Shown in pieces: positions 1 through 6,303 of a stretch of 6,561 bases of DNA. The translations under genes and the position numbers were made by a program. The DNA is from Acidimicrobiaceae bacterium (GTDB lineage Bacteria; Actinomycetota; Acidimicrobiia; Acidimicrobiales; RAAP-2), in assembly GCA_003151555.1 (NCBI GenBank), contig PLXU01000125.1, positions 396 to 6,956 of the forward strand. The letters run 5' to 3'. Below the pieces are notes generated by a model. The model had not been told where the DNA came from. It was given only the letters and a program-made list of their open reading frames with translations, and ran no database searches. How positions within the stretch are numbered: position 1 is the stretch's first letter; every line of letters starts with the position of its first letter.

Positions 1-1487
1 GCGTAGGTCCAGTTCCACCCGTAGAGGGCGGGATGCGAGATTAAGGCGTTAAAGCTGGAGCCGAACACGACCGTGGCGATGACGACAACCACGGCGAGTG
101 TCGCACCAAGGGTGGCGGAACGCACCGGTGCGTTGTCGGCTCCCGGCTCGAAAGCAAAGCGGATTCCGACGACCGCGGAGACGGGCAGTCCGCCGGAAGA
201 AGCAGTCGTGGCGAGATTTGATTCGCGCCGCGAATGGCGTCGTGTGACGGTGGCGAGGCGATGGGGTGCTCCGCGCACCGCGAGAAGAAGGCTCACCGCG
301 AAGAGGACCGCTACGAACCCCAGTGTTCCAAGGCCCAATACGGTCCAGTCAAACGAGAGGCCGGGAAACGGATAGTAGGGGCGCACGGGACCCAGCGGAG
401 CCAACGGCGACAGGGCCACGGCCACTACGCCAGCCGTGAGTGCACCAACGATCACCGCACCCGTGATCCCGATGACCTCATCGCCGACGATCATTTCGGG
501 GCTCGCACCGATCGAACGCAAGGCACGATTTTCTCCGGCCCTGGAACGTAACAGTCGGCCGATTATCTGTCCCGCGATCAGCAGGGCGGCCAGCAAAGCG
601 ATTCCTCCGAAGGCGCCAAGGGCAATTGCTTCGGGCTTGAGGGCTTGGTCCGCCTTAGCCACGTCTATCGACGTAGCTAAGAAATCGTGGGGAAGGCGCG
701 TAGGCAAGACTCGATCGATCTCCGATTCGACGGTCGCCGCGTCCGTACTGCCGTGACGGAGTTGGAGAAAGGTAAACGTAAAGTCGGCGCAGCATGATGT
801 CAACCGATGCGTGAGTGCCGGAGTGAGGATCGCTGTCGGCGCGCCGAGTGCGTCGATCTCGTCCTGCACCACCGCATTGTTGAGCACCACGGTTCCCACC
901 AGGGTGAGGCCCTTACGTAGATATGGTTTGGCCGTAGAGTTGCCGAGCTCATCGTGGTACACGGCCCACGGGATTGTCTGGCCTACTTTCAAGTCCAGTT
1001 CACGAGCCGCACTTTGCGTCATCATGATCTCGTTGGCCCTGTTCGGATCGGCCATGCGCCCGCGAACAACGGTGACCCGGTCCTGGTTGAAATAGAGACC
1101 ATTGACGCTGCCGAACACGTTTAAATTACTGCTGGACTTCTTGGCTGCCGGAGTAGGGCGTCCATTCGCCCCGAGTGGTAGGGCGTAGACGAGTGCGTAG
1201 CTCTCGGCCCGCTTAACATCCGGCAAACGAGCAATCGTGCGGATGAGGGAACCGTCGTAACCGGTCGTTAATCCGATTGGTGGTAAATACAGCGCGGTGC
1301 CGACGCTGAGGTCTGATGGATTGGTGTGGGCCAAGAACAGTGAGAAAGATGACTGGGTTCGCCGGGCCGCGGCGATCGCTCCCATGCCGGGGCCGCCCAT
1401 CAGTGCGATGAGTAGGACGATGGCGAGGTAGTCCGGCCATCGCCGTCGGAAGGTGACGCGAAACCGATACCAGGCAAGAGCTAACAC
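1..1487 (-). CDS. FtsX/MacB-type ABC transporter permease (N-terminal 495 residues, cut by the left edge)
   Basis: This is an inner-membrane permease subunit of an ABC exporter-like complex; the family uses an ATPase partner to drive movements of a periplasmic or extracellular domain, and the substrate is unknown. The reading frame is uninterrupted from the GTG at 1487-1485 to the window edge. In order it shows a basic N-terminus (WYRFRVTFRRRWPDY), a first membrane helix at about residues 20-40, a large extracytoplasmic MacB_PCD-like domain at about 45-285, a helix at about 286-312, a cytoplasmic coupling segment at about 311-333 (ENRALRSIGASPEMI, typical of FtsX permeases), helices at about 334-360 and 382-404, and a further helix at about 456-478 that opens a second half. 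Long members of this family carry two such halves in about 850-900 residues, so roughly half is missing. The start is supported by GAGGAG seven bases upstream. No ATP-binding gene lies upstream within the window. The family call is firm; the substrate cannot be told. Confidence 0.9.
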   Translation of the reverse strand, partial: MLALAWYRFRVTFRRRWPDYLAIVLLIALMGGPGMGAIAAARRTQSSFSLFLAHTNPSDLSVGTALYLPPIGLTTGYDGSLIRTIARLPDVKRAESYALVYALPLGANGRPTPAAKKSSSNLNVFGSVNGLYFNQDRVTVVRGRMADPNRANEIMMTQSAARELDLKVGQTIPWAVYHDELGNSTAKPYLRKGLTLVGTVVLNNAVVQDEIDALGAPTAILTPALTHRLTSCCADFTFTFLQLRHGSTDAATVESEIDRVLPTRLPHDFLATSIDVAKADQALKPEAIALGAFGGIALLAALLIAGQIIGRLLRSRAGENRALRSIGASPEMIVGDEVIGITGAVIVGALTAGVVAVALSPLAPLGPVRPYYPFPGLSFDWTVLGLGTLGFVAVLFAVSLLLAVRGAPHRLATVTRRHSRRESNLATTASSGGLPVSAVVGIRFAFEPGADNAPVRSATLGATLAVVVVIATVVFGSSFNALISHPALYGWNWTY

Positions 1488-1494
1488 GCTCTTG

Positions 1495-1500
1495 CTCCTC
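1495..1500 (-). promoter_or_regulatory. Ribosome binding site of the FtsX-like permease
   Basis: On the minus strand GAGGAG is followed by a seven-base spacer and then the GTG at 1487. This fixes a GTG start; the next in-frame candidates lie inside or beyond the first membrane helix. Confidence 0.75.
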
Positions 1501-1577
1501 GGAAGGAGCTCACTTTCAGCCGTGTCCTTGCTGCCACCACGCCATCGTCCACCCGTCCTCATTCCGGCATTTGAGAA

Positions 1578-1605
1578 GTATTATCGAGTCCTGTTGCACT
1601 GCCAA
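1578..1605 (-). promoter_or_regulatory. Candidate sigma70-type promoter for the FtsX-like permease
   Basis: Reading the minus strand, TTGGCA at 1605-1600 is followed after 16 bases by TAATAC at 1583-1578, a fair match to the -35 and -10 consensus. Transcription would begin near 1571, giving a leader of about 85 bases before the GTG at 1487. The -35 overlaps a short inverted repeat (CTGCC/GGCAG, 1599-1614) that could be an operator. Its presence suggests the permease can be transcribed on its own. It was found by eye only. Confidence 0.35.
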
Positions 1606-1657
1606 GCGGGGCAGCATCCGGATAATCTTCGTGCCAGCACGATATCTTCCGCGAGGC

Positions 1658-1898
1658 TCAGAATCGATGTTGGCGCGAAACAATCTCAAGCCCGAGATCC
1701 ACACCGACGTGTTCTTGGACGGCGGCCGCCGATTCGGGTGACGCATTGCGACTAAAGCGTGAGACGAACTCTAGAACTTCGTCACGTATCTCAAACAGTT
1801 CGAGGGCCGTGACGGCAGTCGCAAGGAGATCACGGTTGGCCGATTTCGAATCCGCTCACGGCGAGATTTGCCTTGGCAATCGAGGGGCTGCGGTCCCA
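1658..1898 (-). pseudogene. Possible frameshifted remnant of an unidentified gene
   Basis: The minus strand from 1855 to 1658 is open for 65 codons ending in TGA, and reads like protein: a helical, charged stretch (RDLLATAVTALELFEIRDE) followed by an Ala/Glu/Val-rich tail. It has no ATG, no TTG and no well-placed GTG start; a TGA sits directly upstream at 1858-1856. In the neighbouring frame, 1898-1842 reads SIAKANLAVSGFEI and would join smoothly to ANRDLLATAV if the single base at 1841 were removed. That pattern is what a gene end disrupted by a one-base insertion would look like. No family was recognised. It may equally be chance open frame in non-coding DNA, and the segment also lies where the promoter of the gene at 1972 should be. 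Confidence 0.25.
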
Positions 1899-1971
1899 AC
1901 GAGCAAATTGGGGAGTTGTTGCGAAACCGTAGGGAGGTGTGTGCGGTGGTGGTGCGAGGATTTCGCAATAA

Positions 1972-3540
1972 GTGGAAGGCAGACCTTTGCGGAATATCCC
2001 AGCCTTTCGACTCCAGATATCGGCCGCCATTACGACTTTGATTGTCGCCGTCTGCTTTGTCGCGTTACCCGCACCAGACGCGATGGGATCGTCACCGTTG
2101 GGTGTTTGGAATGTTGCGTCAGCCCCATCGCCGACTGCTAGTTGGTATGCCGTCGATTTTGTCGATGGTCGATGGATCGCGCTAGGTCACACCGCCTACG
2201 TCGCGGTCTCGCTGGACGGCTCAACGTGGACGGAGTATCCCGTGCCTCCCGGTTCATGGCAGTCCGTCGCCTATGGCAACGGCCGATACGTAGCCCTCTC
2301 CTCCTTGAACTCGAGTCCCCAAGAGATGATTTCGACGAACGGAGTCAACTGGACGACGGTCTCCGGGCCGGCTGGTGCGTGGACCAGTCTGACCTTCGGC
2401 GAAGGGCGCTTCGTCGCAGTCAGTTCGCTCGGACAGATCATCACCTCCAAGGACGGAGTGCACTGGACGCAGACGTGGCAGCAGATCCAATACCACTTCA
2501 CCTCAGTCGCCTATGGAAACGGACGCTTCGTCGCGGTCGACGGTACCGTGGGCGCCACAGTGGTTTCGATTACTGGCCTCAACTGGAACGTGTACTCGGC
2601 ACCGATCACCGGTCTGCGATGGGGCACCGTCACCTTCGGCATCGGGTTTTTTGTGGCGTTCGACGGTGCAGGCTCAGGTTATATCGCGACTAGCGTACTT
2701 GGGTACGGTTGGACCTTGCATCGATACGCGCCCGCCCAGGAGATTGATGGAGCGACATTCGGTTGCGACAGCTTTGTTGCCACCGGGCAGTCTGCGGGGT
2801 CGACCAACAATTTCGTCTCGTCGTCGACGGGTGCGACCTGGACCGGCGCAGCTGTTCCGACCGACGCGGCATCAGACTGGACCTCAGTTGCCTTCGGCGC
2901 GAATCGATTTGTCGCGGTCGACAGCGCCGGAAACATCGCGTGGTTGAGCTCAGCGGCCAACTGCAGGCCGAACGTCCCCACGGCACCGCAACAGGTGTCG
3001 GGGAATATCCACCACGGCGAGGTGTGGACCTACATGCATCCGCCGTCGAGCTCGGGCGGCGCCCCAGTCAATGGCTACCGCGTGACGATTTCCGACGGAA
3101 CGGTTACCAAGCAATGCTCCGCCCCCGTCTACTTTGAGCCGAACTGCATCATCAAGGGCCTAAAGGACCATCAGGTTTATTGGATCACCGCACAATCGCA
3201 CAATCGCTTTGGTTACTCGGCGCCGTCGGACCCGGAATCGGCGATACCGGTCGCCTCATGGAAATTCAACGCGGCAACTACGGCGCCCGTCGTTTCTCAA
3301 TCGGTGCCGGTAGTCGTGCAGGTCACCGGAGTGCTCGCCAACAGCGAGGGCATCTATCCCACCAGCATGATCACGGTTCACTTCGGCGCCAGTCTCACCT
3401 ACTGCCACCCCAGCCCTTTCGGGGAGTGCTTGATCACGTTATCGAATCCGAGTGTCGGACCAGCTTCGATATACGCGACCTACACCGGCTACGGACGGTC
3501 GTATCGCTCGCCGACTTTCCACGTCACGGTCGAGCCGTGA
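1972..3540 (+). CDS. Secreted seven-repeat beta-propeller protein with fibronectin type III-like domain
   Basis: This is a 522-residue exported protein without a recognised catalytic motif; a binding or adhesion role outside the membrane is inferred only from its domains. A Sec-type signal peptide covers about residues 1-37 (Arg-rich start, hydrophobic core 17-34, likely cleavage near PDA-MG). Residues 43-328 hold seven repeats built on W-x-S-V-A-F/Y-G-x-G-R-F-V-A-V followed by S-x-D-G-x-x-W, with the leading aromatic or equivalent position near 58, 96, 137, 176, 217, 258 and 303. Residues 332-428 resemble a fibronectin type III domain (P-x-x-P near the start, N-G-Y-R-V, then R-F-G-Y-S-A-P-S). 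Residues 440-522 form a beta-rich Ig-like end. Cysteine pairs 382/392 and 478/486 could be disulfides. A TAA lies immediately before the GTG at 1972, so no longer start is possible; GAGGA at 1956-1960 serves it with an 11-base spacer. TTG at 1987, with GGAAGG seven bases upstream, is an alternative start that keeps the signal peptide. It converges with the gene at 3672-4850. Confidence 0.88.
   Translation: MEGRPLRNIPAFRLQISAAITTLIVAVCFVALPAPDAMGSSPLGVWNVASAPSPTASWYAVDFVDGRWIALGHTAYVAVSLDGSTWTEYPVPPGSWQSVAYGNGRYVALSSLNSSPQEMISTNGVNWTTVSGPAGAWTSLTFGEGRFVAVSSLGQIITSKDGVHWTQTWQQIQYHFTSVAYGNGRFVAVDGTVGATVVSITGLNWNVYSAPITGLRWGTVTFGIGFFVAFDGAGSGYIATSVLGYGWTLHRYAPAQEIDGATFGCDSFVATGQSAGSTNNFVSSSTGATWTGAAVPTDAASDWTSVAFGANRFVAVDSAGNIAWLSSAANCRPNVPTAPQQVSGNIHHGEVWTYMHPPSSSGGAPVNGYRVTISDGTVTKQCSAPVYFEPNCIIKGLKDHQVYWITAQSHNRFGYSAPSDPESAIPVASWKFNAATTAPVVSQSVPVVVQVTGVLANSEGIYPTSMITVHFGASLTYCHPSPFGECLITLSNPSVGPASIYATYTGYGRSYRSPTFHVTVEP
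2145..2955 (+). repeat. Seven tandem protein-coding repeats of about 38-45 codons
   Basis: These are the propeller repeats of the gene at 1972-3540. Spacings between successive leading positions are 38, 41, 39, 41, 41 and 45 residues. At DNA level the units have diverged, but copies 2 and 4 still share the run GTCGCCTATGG-AACGG-CG around 2266 and 2506, which points to duplication of a single ancestral unit. Repeats 5 and 6 are the most degenerate (GIGFFVAF and GCDSFVATG in place of GNGRFVAV). Confidence 0.75.
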
Positions 3541-3671
3541 TTTTGTCCGCGACGAGCGCCGCCGCGATCTAGGCAATTGCGCACACCCATATCGGCGAAA
3601 CCATATGCGACGCGGGTCCGGGAGTGATTTTTGGAATTACGAAGTGAAGATTGGCATTACCCCTCGAGCCT

Positions 3672-4850
3672 CTATCGGGCCTTGGCGATATCGAGCGCGT
3701 TCGTGCCGTCATTGACGAACAACAGACCGTGGCCGCCGGTGGCGATTGCCGCGGCGAAGAGATCACCTGATCCATTGCGCACCAGGGTCGACTTCGCCAA
3801 TTGATGTCCCGAAGGACTTATCTCCACGGCGTTGCCGTCGCTGCCGTTCATTGCCAGTACATCACCGTTCGGTGCGAGCGTCAGGCCGAGGGGACCGTTG
3901 AGCCACCCCCCCGAAGACAACGTCATCGTTCCATCAGCGACTGCGGTCGTACGTGCTAACGCATTGGGAATCTCAGCGATTCGATTTTGTACCGTTTCCG
4001 CGATGAACAGGGTGCCATTGCGACCCAGGACATCTCCCGTCGGACCTTGGACCAGGGCTGCTTTGTTGGGCTTGGAAATGAATCCCGATCCGACGATTAT
4101 CGAGCCGGTCATCCGGGGTGCGGCGCCCGCACTCAGCGAAACGCTAATTCGCACGATCGTGGAAGCGTCACCGCTCTGCGGGGTAACGCTCGTTCCCAGC
4201 GGTCGACTTAAGACGTTGGCGATGAATAGGTCGGCCCCCGCGCCGGTCGTGGCTTCGGTCATATCCCAAGGGCCATTGATGTTCGCGTTCGTCCACGTTT
4301 CGACGACGGCCCCGTTGGAGTTGAGCACAATGAGACAGCCCGCGGGATTGACGAGTGGCAGCACGCCACCGGCGCCGGAGGGCAAGCTTCCGACAACGAC
4401 CCATCCACCGGGCAGAATTGAAAGTGCGGTGGTGAGACCGACGCCGCCCGGGCAGCGGTCCGACGTCGGCAACGTCGAGATGGTGGCAAACGTCGTCATC
4501 GTTCCGCTGGGCGACACCTCAACGATTGTGGTGCCGGTACCTTGAGCGTTGGCCTTGTCGTTGAAATTGCTGATGAGCGTGTCGCCTCGAGTCAACTTTC
4601 CGGCCGTGTTCGGGACCACGACAATTCCGTACGGATTGACGTCGCCGTTGGCCGGCACCGTTGAGCCCACCATGGTCGGTGTACCAAGGGAAGAAAGAAA
4701 TGCGCCTTTTGAGTTGGATTGATTTCCGGCCGCGGCAACCCCGGTCCACATCAACGCGAAGCTCCCCACGAGGATCGCGATAATTGCGACACAGTCGCCC
4801 TTAGTACGACGAGTCCCTTTTCGGCACCTCATTGAATGGACAATCGACAT
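3672..4850 (-). CDS. Secreted NHL-like beta-propeller protein
   Basis: This is a 392-residue exported protein of the NHL/SMP-30-like repeat type. No catalytic motif was seen, and the ligand or role is unknown. The start is the ATG at 4850-4848 because GGGAGG lies six bases upstream; an in-frame GTG at 4871 would put that ribosome site inside the gene. The basic N-terminus (RCRKGTRRTKGDC) and hydrophobic stretch at about 20-38 ending in VAAAG form a signal peptide, cleaved near residue 41. The mature part has about six loose repeats, each a G-P/N-x-G-hydrophobic opening, a G-x-L-hydrophobic strand and an I-V-E-I-S-P-S-G-like strand, near residues 73, 138, 193, 269, 319 and 365. The clearest unit is GPLGLTLAPNGDVLAMNGSD at 319-338. 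Cys133 and Cys172 are the only cysteines of the mature protein and could pair. It is tail to tail with the other propeller gene, 131 bases apart; no convincing terminator was seen between them. Confidence 0.85.
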   Translation of the reverse strand: MSIVHSMRCRKGTRRTKGDCVAIIAILVGSFALMWTGVAAAGNQSNSKGAFLSSLGTPTMVGSTVPANGDVNPYGIVVVPNTAGKLTRGDTLISNFNDKANAQGTGTTIVEVSPSGTMTTFATISTLPTSDRCPGGVGLTTALSILPGGWVVVGSLPSGAGGVLPLVNPAGCLIVLNSNGAVVETWTNANINGPWDMTEATTGAGADLFIANVLSRPLGTSVTPQSGDASTIVRISVSLSAGAAPRMTGSIIVGSGFISKPNKAALVQGPTGDVLGRNGTLFIAETVQNRIAEIPNALARTTAVADGTMTLSSGGWLNGPLGLTLAPNGDVLAMNGSDGNAVEISPSGHQLAKSTLVRNGSGDLFAAAIATGGHGLLFVNDGTNALDIAKAR

Positions 4851-4856
4851 TGAATT

Positions 4857-4862
4857 CCTCCC
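4857..4862 (-). promoter_or_regulatory. Ribosome binding site that sets the start of the NHL-like gene
   Basis: On the minus strand GGGAGG is followed by AATTCA and then the ATG at 4850. It decides for the shorter protein over the in-frame GTG at 4871. Confidence 0.8.
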
Positions 4863-4877
4863 ACGGAACACGGCGTT

Positions 4878-4894
4878 GCTGCACGTTTGGCAGC
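4878..4894 (-). other. Small stem-loop in the leader of the NHL-like gene
   Basis: The minus strand can form GCTGC / CAAACGT loop / GCAGC, 15 bases upstream of the ribosome site at 4862. The five-base-pair stem is modest. It could influence translation or mRNA stability, but nothing identifies it as a known riboswitch. Confidence 0.25.
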
Positions 4895-4899
4895 TCCAC

Positions 4900-4935
4900 T
4901 GATGAATACCGGGGGCATGACGAATCTGTTCATCA
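4900..4935. repeat. Inverted repeat TGATGAA / TTCATCA
   Basis: Perfect seven-base arms at 4900-4906 and 4929-4935 are separated by 22 bases, in the upstream region of the NHL-like gene. It may be an operator or a leader stem; seven bases alone can occur by chance. Confidence 0.3.
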
Positions 4936-4942
4936 AATTCAG

Positions 4943-4969
4943 GTTCACTGCGTGGTGGCTTAGTTCACT
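4943..4969. repeat. Direct repeat GTTCACT with 20-base period
   Basis: Two exact copies of GTTCACT lie at 4943-4949 and 4963-4969. The 20-base period is about two helical turns, so both copies face the same side of the DNA, as in tandem regulator sites. They lie about 95-120 bases upstream of the ATG at 4850. No regulator family was recognised. Confidence 0.3.
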
Positions 4970-4970
4970 T

Positions 4971-5041
4971 AGTAACCCTTTCCCCGAAACTCTTCAGTAT
5001 GTATCTGACGCCGAAAATGCGAGCCGAGGCTCGTGGTTACT
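4971..5041. repeat. Nested inverted repeats: AGTAACC / GGTTACT around a CGAGCC / GGCTCG palindrome
   Basis: AGTAACC at 4971-4977 and GGTTACT at 5035-5041 are exact complements; extended to ten bases the arms differ at one position. Directly against the right arm lies the palindrome CGAGCCGAGGCTCG (5020-5033). The arrangement could fold as a compound stem on either strand or act as a protein site. No T-run follows, so it is not an intrinsic terminator. Confidence 0.3.
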
Positions 5042-5171
5042 GAGCATGAGTTGAGGTCGATCTCGTTGTCTTGACTTGAAGAGAAGGAACCAAGAGGCTT
5101 TTCGCTAAGGGCAGCCAGCGGCTTCAATAAGGTGGCCCCGAGCGCAGCGACCGGTCTTCACTAAAAGGGAA

Positions 5172-5549
5172 TTGACCACGTATCCAGCAATATTCAAGGG
5201 GAACACCCAATGGCTGGGTTTCCCAGAAACTGTGAGACGCGCGCCCTTAGAGTTGGTGAGCCCGCAGATTGTTCGGCCCTTGCTTGAGATATTTCGCATT
5301 CTCACCATTACTCAAACCGGCGCATCCGAGGCCGAGGTATTTCGCCTCAATGGCGGACATTCGTTTTTTGGATACAAACGATCTCTTCGTGACGTCAACG
5401 TTGCCATGGGAAAAGTGTTTTGCGTCGACGATGGTTCAAATGACGAACCGCCGAGCTCGCGACGGGCTCACAGTTTTTCGGCGAGTTTGGCGAGCGCGCC
5501 AAGCGTTGCCTTCGACACGTTCTTGGACTCCACGCTCGCTCCAAAGTAA
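5172..5549 (+). CDS. Doubtful hypothetical protein, 125 codons
   Basis: The frame is open from 5109 to 5549, and the only usable start is a TTG at 5172; the AGGGA before it is too close to be a good ribosome site. The first 90 or so residues have a balanced composition and a possible helix (VRPLLEIFRILTITQ). The last 27 residues are read antisense through the 3' end of the gene at 5468-6112 and are Ser/Ala-rich, as expected for a shadow frame. No family was recognised and no signal peptide or motif was seen. It may be a small orphan gene, a decayed fragment or chance; chance is most likely. Confidence 0.2.
   Translation: MTTYPAIFKGNTQWLGFPETVRRAPLELVSPQIVRPLLEIFRILTITQTGASEAEVFRLNGGHSFFGYKRSLRDVNVAMGKVFCVDDGSNDEPPSSRRAHSFSASLASAPSVAFDTFLDSTLAPK
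5199..5224. repeat. Hairpin-forming inverted repeat
   Basis: GGGAA-c-ACCCA pairs with TGGGT-TTCCC around the loop ATGGC, giving ten base pairs with one bulged C. A competing fold is CTGGG-TTT-CCCAG at 5214-5226. No run of T follows on either strand, so it does not look like a Rho-independent terminator. Confidence 0.4.
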
Positions 5550-6112
5550 GTGGTACCACCAAGAACCCCGGTAATTCCCTGACCGGTGATACCTGACTCG
5601 GTCAAGCTGAAGTAGAAGGCGGGGACGCCGAGGCCGGAGTACGCGCTGAACTTGAACTTGGCGAGCTTGCTCGCCTTGGCGAGTGACTGCTGCATCTCGG
5701 CCGACGTGATGGGCTTGGAGATTGTTTCGAACGACAGTATTACGGACTTGAGAATGGTGGCCATGCTCGTCTCAACCCCGTAGGTACACGTCGTGTCCGT
5801 CCCAGAGATCTCGTAGTTCTCCTTCGTTGGCTTGATGCTCCGGGTAAAGGAAGTGCCAGCGGGAACCTTGTAGCCGATGATCGACGAGACGGTCGCTGCG
5901 CTCACCTTGCCGCAGATCGACGACGCCAGCGCCTTTGATCTGCCTTCGACGCTGTGACCTGTCTGTACCGTGACCCCCGCGCGAGAAGCCGCCTGAGCGA
6001 CCGCTGGGACGGCGACGACAGCTAAGGCGCCAGCGACGGCGAGGAGCAGGGCGCGGCAGCGCAGCGGCCGATGGAGTTGGCGGGTGGGACGTTGTGGTGC
6101 GTTGGTAGCCAT
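5468..6112 (-). CDS. Secreted 214-residue protein with a DUF3558-like two-cysteine pattern
   Basis: This is an exported protein of unknown function. The chosen start is the ATG at 6112-6110, preceded by GGGGAGG with a seven-base spacer; the in-frame ATG at 6295 would add 61 residues without export features. Basic residues (RQLHRPLRCR) precede a hydrophobic core at about 21-38, with cleavage near AVAQA-AS at residue 41. There is no lipobox. The mature part has Cys67 in SSICGKVSAATVSSIIGYK and Cys109 in TTCTYG, then an amphipathic helix at about 138-152, the motif SGLGVPAFYF at 159-168, and a Lys/Ala-rich helical end (KATLGALAKLAEKL). Cys, a short helix with I-I-G, a second Cys-x-Y/W, and a late G-L/V-G-x-x-A motif is the order seen in DUF3558-type actinobacterial exported proteins. 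That is a resemblance by pattern, not a match. It lies 191 bases downstream of the ModB end on the same strand, so it probably has its own promoter. Confidence 0.8.
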   Translation of the reverse strand: MATNAPQRPTRQLHRPLRCRALLLAVAGALAVVAVPAVAQAASRAGVTVQTGHSVEGRSKALASSICGKVSAATVSSIIGYKVPAGTSFTRSIKPTKENYEISGTDTTCTYGVETSMATILKSVILSFETISKPITSAEMQQSLAKASKLAKFKFSAYSGLGVPAFYFSLTESGITGQGITGVLGGTTYFGASVESKNVSKATLGALAKLAEKL

Positions 6113-6119
6113 CGTGGGG

Positions 6120-6126
6120 CCTCCCC
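6120..6126 (-). promoter_or_regulatory. Ribosome binding site that sets the start of the 214-residue secreted protein
   Basis: GGGGAGG on the minus strand lies seven bases before the ATG at 6112. It places the signal peptide at the very N-terminus, where it must be to work. Confidence 0.8.
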
Positions 6127-6303
6127 TACTTGGTGGCTCTGGCCACATGAGGTGAACGCTACATGGTCGGCCCCTGACGAGCTGTCCAACCCCATTGAGA
6201 CGTCCCGGTCGGTCCTGCCCGAACGAAGGGGATTGCCATTCCATACGACAATCTTGGCGCCCGCACTGTTGCATGGTGCTACTGGGCACTCTCACGTCGA
6301 GAT

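Larger units (their letters stand above)
4863..5467. other. Intergenic region between the NHL-like gene and the two-cysteine secreted protein gene
   Basis: This stretch of about 600 bases contains no well-supported gene. It is visibly AT-richer than its flanks: bases 5161-5220 hold 28 G/C of 60, against 35 of 60 at 5641-5700 in the next gene. It should contain the promoter of the gene at 4850, but no good -35/-10 pair was found by eye. It carries the repeats at 4900-5041, a hairpin at 5199-5224 and one doubtful plus-strand reading frame at 5172-5549. Confidence 0.5.

Noticed and set aside
3541..3671. Bidirectional terminator between the convergent propeller genes
   Set aside because: Only short palindromes (GCAATTGC, CTCGAG) were found, with no GC-rich stem followed by a T-run on either strand.
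3832..4545. A 237-codon plus-strand frame inside the NHL-like gene
   Set aside because: It is antisense to a gene with a signal peptide, ribosome site and repeats. It is rich in Pro, Thr, Ala and Val without domains and is a shadow of the GC-biased codons on the other strand.
4848..4871. Longer start for the NHL-like gene at the GTG at 4871
   Set aside because: The GGGAGG ribosome site lies inside that extension and is ideally spaced for the ATG at 4850; the signal peptide also begins correctly from 4850.
5069..5110. TTGACT near 5072 as a -35 element of a plus-strand promoter
   Set aside because: No acceptable -10 hexamer occurs 16-18 bases downstream; the same holds for TTGACC at 5172.
5105..5308. 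A 67-codon minus-strand frame (ATG at 5308) in the intergenic region
   Set aside because: There is no ribosome site before the ATG, no recognisable motif, and it overlaps another open frame of similar weight. It is not enough to call a gene.
6159..6189. Minus-strand promoter TTGGAC / ATGTAG for the gene at 6112
   Set aside because: The spacer is 19 bases and the -10 match is poor, so it is not strong enough to list as a feature.
6113..6295. N-terminal extension of the 214-residue secreted protein to the ATG at 6295
   Set aside because: It would bury the signal peptide after 61 residues of unlikely composition, and the strong GGGGAGG site is placed for the ATG at 6112.
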